A DNA stretch of 64,000 nucleotides from positions 3,782,001 to 3,846,000 of the forward strand of contig NC_060110.1 of NCBI RefSeq assembly GCF_021155765.1. Direction: 5' to 3'. The stretch's first letter is position 1, and each line of letters starts with the position of its first letter. Below are positions 33,823 to 45,700 of the stretch, piece after piece. The DNA is from Diprion similis. Lineage: Eukaryota > Arthropoda > Insecta > Hymenoptera > Diprionidae. The notes beneath the pieces were generated by a model, which was not told where the DNA came from, did not search any database, and saw only the letters and a program-made list of their open reading frames with translations. Position numbers and translations under genes: made by a program.

Positions 33823-36800
33823 TTACATTTTATTTTCAGGGAATACAGTTTTCAAAAGATCAACCTTGTTCACTTTTCCCATAGCATTTTTCGGTATTGC
33901 GTCAACTACTTTCAGGACTGTGGGAACGGCATAATTGGGTAGCAATTTCTTGGCGAACTCCCGAAGTTCTGATAAAATTAATTCCTTTCCTGGGTGTAAT
34001 ACGACAATAGCAGCTACCTGAAACGTAAAAAATTGGAATATCAATAATTAATTTTAGCACGAAAGTGCATGGAATTTTGAATTTGTCGTAAAACTCAATT
34101 AATTTTCAGTCATCTACTCACTTTTTGGCCCCATGTGGTATCCGGCAAACCAATCACAGCACAATCCTGAATTTTCGGGTGACTAAGAATCTCAGTTTCT
34201 ACATTCAGTGCACTGACCTTGTAACCCCCAGTTTTAATAATATCTACCGAACTTCGTCCAAGGATTTTAAACACTTCATTTTCGTATTGTACAATATCCC
34301 CTGAAATTAACCGCAAGTTTATAATGTCAATCATGTTATTTGTTTCTGTTTTTCTGAATTGTTAACGTCAGTAGTGTTTACGCAAAAACTCTTCTATTTT
34401 GACAAACAATTCTACTGAATCAAATTTTTCTTCCAAAGTATCGTCTGATATTTACCAGTTTTGAACCATCCGTCTCTTGTAAACGCCTCTTTTGTAGCTT
34501 CAGGCTTTTTCCAATATTCGCGAAAAATTCCACTACCTCTGACTTCAAGATGTCCATCTATTTCTTTATTCGAACCATTAATCTTTTCCAATCCTTTCGA
34601 AGAACCCTGTAGTAATACTTCTGTTTCCGGCCCAGCTGGGTCTGATTTTGTAATTCGAACCTCTATGCCAGGGAGTGGGGTGCCGACAGTCCCTAAGTAT
34701 CCATGTGATCAGTATTAAAATGATATCAATAAAAATATGTTTCAGTGTTGTTAACAAAAATGTAACATGGAATCTCGGGTCTATCACCGAAAAGCAATGT
34801 TAAAAATCTATTCAGTTTTTCTTAAAGAGCATTTTCTCGTGAAAAGAAATGGTCAGGTATCAGATATTTTTTCATTCCCATTTGTACAGAAAAATCTAGT
34901 TACTGTAAAGCTATCGACGGGTCAATTAAAAAAAATATCTGAAAACTAATTGTTCTCACGTGAAATGGTCCCTTAACAATTGCACATTTTCCGTAAAGCT
35001 AAACGGGTAATTTTGATAATGCTAAATTAAGGGGTTGACCATAATAAAAGTCAAGTGTACACCTGAAAAAAATGTCACTTGAATAAAACTAAAGTCACTT
35101 GATAGTATTTCATTTTAACGGTGTATATTCGAGTGTATGGCTAAAAAAGTGGGTGAACTATTACCAATTATCCAACTCGATTGGGATTTGTTTTATTCAA
35201 AAGTATATAAAACGAACTTCACTTACATTTCTTTTGTACAAATCATTTAACAGTAAGCATTGATTACAATAATGTAAAATACATAATGACAATCACGTCA
35301 ACTTTTTCAGTCAATGACATGTCTTGCAGTGTCAGTGATCTCCCGAAGGTGGCTCAACCAACTTACTTTAAAATTTCAAACATTATTCTTGGATAGTTTA
35401 TCCTCCTTGCGACAATCCTCAAATTTGTCTGCTTTTTGAACGTCATGGCAACCATTTGGAGTTGAAATTTGATGCTTACTTAAGTAAGGACAAATACGAA
35501 AAGTAAAAGAACAAGTAGGACCGTGGCAAAGAGGATAAACTATCCAAGTATACTGTCTTCAAATTTAAGTAAATCGGTTGAGCCGTTTTTGAGATATCAT
35601 CAGCACTTGAAAACATGTTATCAAGTAAAACGGTTAACTTTATTGTTATTAACAATGCTTCCGATTGATTCATTTTAATAAAGAGAACAGGGTAAAGAAG
35701 CTCGATCTAAATACTTGAAAATAAAACAAACCTCATTCGAATTAAATATTCGGTAGTCCAGATATAAATTTCCAAATTACACCCTGATTTTTAGCCGTCT
35801 ACTCGTATATACTCTCTTAATTGAAGTGTTAAATTCATGAAGTTGCAGAATCAAACGTTCGTTTGACCCTTGGCTGGTTAACATGTCGTGCTAAATCAAT
35901 ATTACAACTCACTGCAATAAAAAGTACAGCCACACATTATTCCAGAAAGACTTTCATTGAAAAATCACGGTCATCAACTGATACTCTACAATACATTCTG
36001 AGATGCAAGGATCAGTATATTATTAATTTATGCTACGTTAAAAGATTTATCACCTGGTATACGTGGCCCATCCACTGGATTGGAGAGTGCCATACCAATT
36101 TCGCTCATTCCATATCTTTCCAATAGGCGGTGACCTGTGATCTCCTCCCATCGTTCAAATATAGGACGAGGAAGTGGTGCCGATCCACTAACCATCAATC
36201 TAGAAATGTTTAACATTTGTCAATAATGCATTTCTCTCTTGATCAAGAACTTTGACTTCGGCATAAAGTATTGATTTGATCAAATTGATGAGTATAAGTG
36301 TAGAATATAAGGATAGAAATCATTTTGTAAGCAAAATTAAAATTAAGTTATCTGGCAACTGGAGAATATAAAATTCCCTGAGGACGTGAGGTTTGCTAGA
36401 GCGGGAACATAATTCTTCCCTAAGTGAAAACTGTTGGAGGGTGAAAGGTGAATATTGAAAGTGGAAGGTGTAGAGTAGTTTGACGAGAGTTTGCATTGGG
36501 CAGAGTCAAGTAACCATTTTCTGTAATAATATTGATTCTACCGCTGTAGCTTAATAAAACAACACACAGTAAGCAATAACTTACTGATGAATCGTATTAT
36601 TAGTACAACACTAGTGATGCATTACGGAATGGAGAGGGAGAGGGAGAGGGAGAGAAAATTCTGAATTCCCAAGAATCAGACAAAATTTCCTAACATTGCA
36701 TTGAATTGTCCAAATTCAACTTCCCTGTTTCAAAATTTTCCCTGATAGCTATAGGCGTTCTATAGAATACGAATTTGTACAGATTGCTCAATTCGATTAC

Positions 36801-39800
36801 AAATTTTAGCATGAAGTATTTGAAGTCTGAAGACATACACTATTTCAGCATTTAAACAGTAATTGAAACTCTCATTAAAAGGTAAACAGTTGCGTTACCA
36901 TATCGTCCAGCAACTTGTGTAGCAAACCGTCTTGCTTGAGATACTAGACATTGCAACTAACAATAAGCCTCAGAATGTTAAGCTTCTGTACAAGGACTCT
37001 AATGGCATGAATTCCGTATATCAGACCTCTGTACATGCGTGTTTATTTTATTTTCGATATCCTGCATTCTTAACTGCATTTTGGGAAACTTTTAATGAGT
37101 GTCCTCTAGTCCTTTGAACGTGAATCAAACGAATCATTGTACTCATGATTATTACATCAACACAGTGCTATGAATCTCATGATAAACTGTGTTTTATTGT
37201 TAGATAATGTAACTACGAAAAGGTGAAGAATTTTTTGTACTACATGTAATTAGTGAGCTGACCTAATTTTGGTGCTGCATACTGTGTGAATGTATTCCTT
37301 CATCTTCTCATTTTTGTTAAACCGTTGCTCATATTCCTGTATGAGCTTTGCATAGATTGTAGGCACTGCCATAAAGACGTTGACTCTTTCTGTATTTTGT
37401 ACGTTGACTGCCAGCAGTTGAGTCCAAACACTAGATGCATCAAACTTAGGAAGCATAACACATCGTGCTCCAACGTGTAGTGGACACAGAAGAACATTTA
37501 CTATTCCATGTATATGATAAAGAGGCAGTGTATGTAAAATTATGTCCTTTTCCGTCCATTTCCATGCATCGACCAGTGAAGACACTTGTGACTGTATATT
37601 CTTATGGCTTAGAACCACACCTTTACCAATTAATGTTACAAGCAATTATTAGTATCTTCATCAATCTTCGTCAATATTTTTTTATACATCTGCAGTTAGC
37701 TTTTAATTAGTTCATACGTGTAACAACATCACTGCTAGTCCTGTATTGATATTGATTCACATCTGGATTCAAGGAGGTTGTTTCGTCAAAAATCCAAACT
37801 TTTTCTCAATTTTATTAAGAAATTGTTTTACAATGAGTATTCATGAAATTATCATATTCGTAAGACATGAAGATCTTTTTAAAAATAATAAAACGGAAAA
37901 TACTGGAATTTCAAATAAAAAATAATATGCATGTTTCGTTTTAAATCGATTCAAACTTGTTGAGAATTTAGTGAATCCGTTCAATTTCAATCTGCAATGA
38001 CTCATTTTATTCAGTAAACTATTTTCGATGAAGACATCGATGAACCAAATTTTTTTTCGCTAATCAAGTCAATATTGTCAATGCTACTAATAATGTAATG
38101 CTACCCGAAAAAAGTATTTCAGTGAGTTCATAAAAAATACTCTTCTGAATAACATAAACCATCGTACAGTGTTATCGAACAAATCTACTAGATTTTTTAA
38201 TATTTTGAAGCGATTTGGAATGAAGCATCAATATCAGAGCTTCTGTTTGTAATTCCAATATTTTCCTATTTTTGAATTCAAAACTCATATTCTTAAAGAC
38301 TCAATATAACATTATCTCGGAATAAAATTAATATCAAGTATCGATTCTTGGCCAACCAACATCCTTCAGTAATTCTAAAATCAGGAATTGAAAAGTCGTA
38401 TTCAACATTTGTGCATACCTAAATTATATTACATCTAATGTAATTGATGTGTACTTTCACATCTGAATTTTTAAACAAGTATCCTGTGTTGAATTTAAGT
38501 CACATTCCACTTACTCGCCATTATATTCTGAACTTTTAGGGTACGATTATTCATTTTGACAATTTCGATATTATAACTATACACTCTGAATAATTACAAG
38601 AGGAAAATTGATCCGAGATTTATTAATATATAATGAATAAAACATCAATATGCCAATGATAATTTATCGCAAATTGCACATGTATACTTAAAATTTGTCA
38701 TGAAATGTGTGAATTTTTTGCTAACAAAAAAAAACACACTTCTTGATTGCTACCGGCTGCAAGTATTTATGTAAATAAATATTACCTTTTGGTTTGCCCG
38801 TAGTGCCAGAGGTGTAGACAAACAAGGCATTGCTATTATTGTAGAAATCGCCATCCATACCAGCCTCGGGTAAATCTCCTATTTCATATTCAAACTGTCC
38901 CCTATTATTGGCTTTTTTCCCATCAAATTTCAAAGCCAACATTCGCAAAGTATCATCGAGAACAATTAATTGTCGTTTTGAACTTTTTGCTATAGGCTCA
39001 ACAAGAGGCAAAAACTGTGGAGTTGTGATGAGCACCTTAGCATCCGAGTCGGTAATATAGTATTCGAGAATAGACGCTGGGTGAGAAGAACTAAGTGGAA
39101 CAGCTAGAAAAAGTTGTTACACGTTAATCGGAAACTCACCTAAAACCACAATCGTAAACAATACTTATTACTTCTACCATAAAAATAGAATGTCAGATTG
39201 ATATTGAAACTCAAACCACAAAATCAATCCCGCTCAAGTTACAGTATCAAGTATACAAGGTCTATGAAAGACTTTTATGTTAGATTTTGTACCTTCCAGG
39301 CATTCTGGAACCGAAATTTAAATATTTTCAGACAATATTGAACAATTTAGATGAGTTAAAAATTTTCATGACAATGACAAATACAAAACTTGAAGTTTTC
39401 TTAAAATATTAAAAAGGTACCTAAAATCATGCTTCTATAGATTGGCGTTTTAGAGAGACTAACGTATCATTTAAGGATATACAAGCGTATAGATCGAAAC
39501 TCTTTGATCAAGCTTGGTGAATCGAAACGTCAGGTATATTATCTTATAACTTCTGAGAACTTACCAATTTGGCCACTCATCCAACATGCCCACTGTGTGA
39601 TGACATAGTTCGCATCATTTGGCATCAGAAAAGCTACTCTTTCTTGTCGAGATGCAGACACAGCCTGCGTTATCTGGGTAGCGAACTGTCGTGAACTAAG
39701 GTACAAGCCTCGATAAGTATAATCACCATGTGCATCACGCAGAGCTGTTTTGTCTGCAAATCGCGATGCGTGTTTAAACACAGGAACGACATCGTTTCCT

Positions 39801-41370
39801 ATCTGCAACAAAAATTCACCTTGAACACATGCTTTCTTTCGATCAATAATTAAATTGTCCAATTTTCTATTTGAAAGGGAATGAAAATGTCTTTTAGAAT
39901 CGTCTACTCTCAAGTTTGATTTATCTGAAAATTCAACAAGATAAGAAATTTGTCTGGAAAAGATGGTGCTGCAAGTTAAATCTGCTTTTAGGTAATCCTA
40001 CAGAAATGCTTTCTGAAGACAGGGTATTTCAATTTCAGCAATTGTCTGAAAAATTTAGAAACACTTCTCGGTACTGAAATTAAATTCGATAATTTAGAAT
40101 CAGTATCTTCTTTTGATCTGTCTTATATTTTAACGTAAATCAGATTCTACTATCAGGTTGATGTATTGTTTGTATGATATTATATATCCACGTACAAGAT
40201 ATCCTGCAATACATTTGGGATTACTGGTTCGTGATGATCTCTTTGTTTTGTTTTTTTCAAGGGGCTTCTACTTCTACTAAAAAAAAAACAAACGGTCACA
40301 TGGTCAATCCCGAGCCAAATTTTCCGGGCTAGAAGAGAAAAACGTTTCTGGTTGCCAATAACACACTTATTTATATCTTGGTGAATCAAATATAGTATGA
40401 CAATCATGTGCCCGGTGTTTGTATAAACAGGAATAACATGACAATGAAATTCATTGCTGAGATGTTATATGCTAGCATCCAATTGAGTATAAAGAAAGAA
40501 CCCAATGGACAAATACCAACTATCGGTATTTTTATTCAACCGATTATCCACAGATGTATCAATTACCTGTGGAAAACACGAATTTATAAATATTTAGATA
40601 TTATTAAAATCTTTCATAGTACTGAACATATTTTTCATTTGCAATATATATAAAATATTTTACAAACATCGTCAAAATACCTTTACAAAAATTTGCTGAT
40701 ATAGTATTTGTCTAAAAATTTTTCAAACATCTACATGAAAATGTTGATCAATGGTATACAAATAAATACACCTTTATATATGTAAAGATAAGTAACATTT
40801 TGAATCTTTGGACAAAATATGTGAAAAAAATATTTTATATTGCATAGTCAAGGGCTAATTTCTTGTTATACAAACATTTATTAAACCTTTGACAAATCTA
40901 TTCAAATATTACGAACACGTTGCGTCCTTATAGAATCAAGTTATTCAAACAATTGCAGGATATTAACAGGCTACCTGAATAACGTAGATATACAAATAAC
41001 TCAATTTGTATCGCTGTGTGTTTTTTGCGAAGATAAAATAGTCACGTAGATACTAATAGAGTATTTTTGGAGGACTTATATGTGTCAAATTAAGTCTAAA
41101 ATGCATTGGTTAATTAAACAATGTGTGATGATAAATCATAATATTAACCTAACGGCAGCGTGCTATTTTGAATTGAAAGCTGAAATGTAGTTTGATAATG
41201 ATAAGAACATGCTTTAAGGAATGTAAGAGGCAGACTATTCATTTTACCTGGGTATTTTCATTTGATGAGTTTACAGCTGCAAATGTTTGTTGCAGGCGAC
41301 GGATTACCACAGACGATCGCGTCCCAGGACTGGCAAAAAAAGGAAATCTACTTCCCAGGAGGGAACTCAT
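33823..41370 (-). CDS. ACSF3: Acyl-CoA synthetase family member 3 (mitochondrial malonyl-CoA synthetase)
   Basis: Eight minus-strand exons join in phase: 41370-41248, 39997-39565, 39103-38786, 37620-37263, 36199-36054, 34692-34456, 34300-34122 and 34017-33823, giving 662 residues. Adenylate-forming motifs occur in order: P-loop [75 protein letters not shown], and the C-terminal catalytic-lysine segment [10 protein letters not shown]. In this family the enzyme activates malonate to malonyl-CoA in the mitochondrial matrix, feeding mitochondrial fatty acid synthesis and clearing malonate. Exon 1 encodes an Arg/Ser-rich, acid-poor leader ([20 protein letters not shown]) fit for mitochondrial import. 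It is supported by phase and composition only, so it is less certain than exons 2-8. At 662 residues the protein is longer than human ACSF3 (about 576); the excess is N-terminal. It is divergent from ORC1. Confidence 0.92.
36631..36654 (+). repeat. (GGAGAG)n microsatellite
   Basis: About four GGAGAG units in an intron of the ACSF3 gene. Confidence 0.85.
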
Positions 41371-42083
41371 TTTGTATGTCAGTGCGCAGATGAAGTCACT
41401 TCAAAAAAGCTGGAAGACATAAATTGAAGGGTCCACATGTTAGGAGTACTATTTTTGTACAGTATATATATATAAAAAAAAAGTTGAGAACGAAAACATA
41501 GAGAATCGAAGAAATGGGATAGACGTGACAGCTGTGCGAGAGGCATGTAATAGAAATTCATCGAAGCAAAATTTAGTTCGTATATATTCGATTACCCGAG
41601 AAAGTATAACTTTAGTTAAGTATGAAATAAAATACTTATTGAGAAATAAGAATACACACCAAAAATTTTGCCGCACCGCCCAACTGGCGCCGAATTACGT
41701 CATGCTTTGAAAGTTGTAAATATAAGGTATATTAAGCTATTCAGCACGAATAGATAAGGCGTAAAATCGTTTAATATTTTTTTCACACGTCAGTGACGAA
41801 ATGCAACATCGAAATACGATAATTACCAAGCATTTTTCTGTTTTTTATCCTAGATATATGTTTGTCATATATCGTCAATTACGAGTCAACGATCCTCAAC
41901 TCCAGACGTAGATTGTATTTTTATTTTGATAATTTTTCAGCCTCAAATTATATAGATCAGTATCGTATGTACATACGGATTTTCATGTGAATTAAATATA
42001 GACCGGCTTCACGAGTACCCGGAGAACACTTTTTTTAAGATCGATTCACGTACAAAATACAAAACATGATTTTCGGCTTCGAC

Positions 42084-42293
42084 TTAACCTACGTTCGTCC
42101 ACTGAACAAAGACTGCGCAACTATTTATGACCAGATTAACCACAGTAACGTGAACCGAGGAAAATAAAACTTGCAGATAGCCAATCCCAACAGCCAATGT
42201 AAAGAAAAAGATAGTCAATCTTTGCCTAGTTCCAACTGGATCGTCGATAATGAAGGAACCCGAATGCATGTGTCTGTTGTTGACTGAAACCAT
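42084..42293 (-). CDS. Possible small single-pass membrane protein
   Basis: A 69-codon minus-strand frame starts with ATG at 42293. It encodes a short polar N-terminus (HSGSFIIDDPVGTRQRL) followed by a hydrophobic stretch of roughly 20 residues (TIFFFTLAVGIGYLQVLFSS). Such a layout fits a small mitochondrial or endomembrane protein, or a first exon with a donor near the end (CTGTG then GTTAAT). It lies between ACSF3 exon 1 and the ORC1 start, so it may equally be 5' leader sequence. I do not recognise a family. Confidence 0.25.
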   Translation of the reverse strand: MVSVNNRHMHSGSFIIDDPVGTRQRLTIFFFTLAVGIGYLQVLFSSVHVTVVNLVINSCAVFVQWTNVG

Positions 42294-42716
42294 CCATCAA
42301 CCTCGCACAAAATGCAAAATGCAACGTCGGAGAAATGTATAGCAGTCTCTATTATATAATATCTTCAGCCAACGCCCCTACATTAATTAATACATTTCAG
42401 ATTATATTCTACTCAAGTCCGCCTGCGTATATGTAATTGAGAGTATACACCGTATACACCTTAGCCGTTGCCTTAGCGATCGACTGCGACCCTGAATTGC
42501 ATAAATGCAGGCGCCTTATGCGCTGTTATGACAGAGTCATGAGAGATCCACTCTATCCCATCCTCTTTGCTCATCGGCTCTACCGATTGTTGTTTCCCGC
42601 GTAAATTGCGACGCTGTGCAGATGGTAGCGATGGTGGAAAGAAATGTTTTTAATAAATTAATGAAGTTGTTTCGTCAGGTCGTTTTTCAACTTTCATACC
42701 AACTTATTTCGTAGCA
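42294..42716. promoter_or_regulatory. Upstream region of ORC1, shared with the divergent ACSF3 side
   Basis: This interval precedes the ORC1 ATG and is flanked by the divergent ACSF3 gene. It contains a locally GC-richer patch (42470-42620) with a perfect E2F-type site. No TATA-like element was evident at a fixed place. Confidence 0.5.
42593..42600 (+). promoter_or_regulatory. E2F/DP binding site (TTTCCCGC) upstream of ORC1
   Basis: TTTCCCGC matches the E2F consensus TTTSSCGC exactly and lies 117 bases before the ORC1 start codon. ORC1 is an established E2F target in mammals and Drosophila, so the position is meaningful. Binding itself is inferred. Confidence 0.65.
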
Positions 42717-45700
42717 ATGACACGGTCTAAAAATAACCTAGTTCAGGCTAAGCCGACATGGTTAGGTGTTGAAAAGAAATGTAGGAAAAGAAATCCATTT
42801 ACGTTTACGTGCAAAACTTACGAGTAAGTAGTGTTAAAGTTTTCTTGAACTCAATTATTCCCTGAAAACTTTCTAAACCTGTCAATCATAACTTATCAAT
42901 TTGATCAACTAAGTAATTATTCATTGAAAGACTGATTTTACGCTACTGTAACATATTTTCTAACTTATCACAGGGGGTTTGAATTTAACGGCACAAGAGC
43001 ATGCGTTGGCGATTTCGTTTTGGTAAATGCTGACAGTGATGAACCTGATACTGTAGAAGGATGTGATGTAGCAAGAATAGAACATTTATTTGAACACTGT
43101 GAGTTTCTGGAATAATCGATAACTACAAAATCAGTAACGATCGGAATTAAATATCTCTTGTACCTTGATTGTTATCCAGCAACAAGAAAAAATGATAAGC
43201 ATAGAGCAAATGTGCAGTGGTTTTCAAAGCCGAATAAACTACCTGAGAGCGTCGATAGGGATCACATAGATGAGATTTATGAAGTCGTTGAGGACCATCG
43301 AAAATTTAGCAACAATGTGAGCATTGAAACGATATATCAAAAGTGTCACGTAAGTTGGAAAATGGTTTATCATTGTGTTCATATGCATGATTTTCCCTAT
43401 ATCTTTTAAGAGAGATTCTTAATGTTGACCTGCTTCCTTAACGATCCATAGAAGGGCTTCTATGTGAAATAAAATTTAATCTTTATTATTTAAACACTAT
43501 ATGGAAACCGTCATTTGGCAACGACAAAAGAAGGCTTAGCTACAATCCTAATAAACAACGGTTTATTTCTTCTGATATTTATTAGAAATCAATTGAAATA
43601 TTAACAACTGTAACTCGAATAACAAATGTTACAGGTAATCTATGCATATCAAGATGCAATACCTCAACAAGTACATGATGAGAATAGAAGCTATGGAATA
43701 GTATTTGTGTGCCGTTACAGACTATGTACAAGAAATTGCCAATTTTACATTGAGCCAGTGTTGAATGTTGATGACATATCGTCGAATCCTACTCAGAGTA
43801 AATCTTGTCTTAGAAATGATGATGTGGACAAAAATAGAATAAAATATATGCCAAATACAATTGTGACTGAAGAGTTAAATGGTTTATCAATCAAGGAAAA
43901 TACATCACAGGAGGCCGAAAGCAGAAAAGAGAAACAACTTGTTACATCAAAGTCTAAATCTGTCGGGTCAAAAAATACTTTGCAAAACAGATCTACATTA
44001 CAACAATTTTCTACCAAAAGTAACTCTGAAGCTTCTAGCGCTCTATCACCAACCAGAGATGCTTCCGGTGTGTATCAAAATTCGAATATTAAGAATTCTC
44101 CAAAAGCAACTCCCAGAAAAAATCTTCTCAGAAGTAGCAGGAGGAGTGAAGCACCGTTGACCAGTACTTGTGTCACCATCTTGAGATCCAGGCGGGATAC
44201 ACATCGAACTCCTTCGGAGAATGATATCAACGACGAAGTAATAGAAAGTACTCCAATCAAAAGCAAGTTGAATGGTACAGTGCGAAAACGTCGAGCTTCT
44301 AGTGGTAGTAACAGCGGAGAAAGCTTAGAACCAAGGAGTCGAAGCAGCTCACCCGAAATTGTGTCAGTTGGTAAGGTTTATTTAAATTGTTGATAAACGA
44401 CTTTTTTATACTAGAGAATCTTATTATACTCTGGTGTGATTTGCTGTATGAATTTCTCATTTTTTTTATTTTCATTCAACAGGCCCTCCAGCAACTTACA
44501 AGCTTTGTCAGCTAAGTGGACAAAATTTCATAATAAAGACACCAATCGATATTCAAAGAAAGGAGACAAAAAAATTAAATGACTTGGATATATCAAGCAT
44601 GCTGTTGTCTGATGATTCTGATAATGAACCAATTATTGACAGAATTATAAGAACCGGGTCAAAAATTGTAGCAAGATCAAAATCAGATGACACTGACTTT
44701 GAACTATTGCATACTCCAATAAAAAATGTTGAATCATTGGACAACATAAATGAGAATACTCAAGTAGAGACTCCAAAAAGTGCACGTCGTAATTTGTCAC
44801 GGTGTTTGGAGAATGAAAATAGTTGTGACGCACGCAAAGACTTACTCTTGAAAAAAATGGCAGAAAAACGTGAAGATGCTTCATTACGAATAAAGCTGTG
44901 TAGATCGTCTGAATGGAGTAACTATAAAATAGATTCTGATTCAGATGGCAGCGTTAACAATAAAACGAGAAAACGAAATGTTCCATCTACTCCAAAAAGT
45001 ATATTAAAAGTTAATTCTAAAAGACCAAACACACCAAGTGTTCATTTTGATAATCATCCTGAGATAAACGAATATTCACCAATCTCTAATCTAACTGAGA
45101 AACTGATTAGAGTAGAAATAAAATTAGACCGTGTCGACAGCGAACATGTTCGAAAATCGTCCAGAGATAGAAAATTAAATTCGAAATATTCAGATGGCTG
45201 GAATGCTGCTTCCCCGCCAAGCAAAAAAACAGATTCCAAAAAAGTCATTCATGCATCTACAAGATCGAATGAAACTCTCACGAAACGCAGTCGTAGAACT
45301 AGTAATTCCAGTGAAAATAACGACGACCCCGATTTTTCTAGAGTGTCTCTGAGACCTAGAACGAGAAGCTTAAAATATTCCGATCATTATGCCGACGATA
45401 GTCCGTCACCATCAAAAAAAAAAACTCCCAGCAAACGTATTCGTGAAAATGTTAATTATAACGAAGAGGCCAACAATGATTATACAAATTTAAATGAAAA
45501 GGAGATGAGCTGTACAATGGACAAAATGGAGTGGAATGATTGTGAAGTTGTTGAATCTAATGAGGAAAATGATCCCAACGGAACTCCAAGAATGGCTACA
45601 AGCTCAAAATATCCTATCATCAAAGGCAGCAATAAAAGCAGAAATGTTCCTAACGACCATGGAATTTTAACCGATAAAGAGAAAGCACTAAATGTAGTAT

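Noticed and set aside
34578-34787. Minus-strand 69-codon frame
   Set aside because: It is a shadow of the ACSF3 exon at 34456-34692, which reads in another frame.
44645-44884. Minus-strand frames antisense to the ORC1 linker
   Set aside because: Shadow frames of a long real coding exon.
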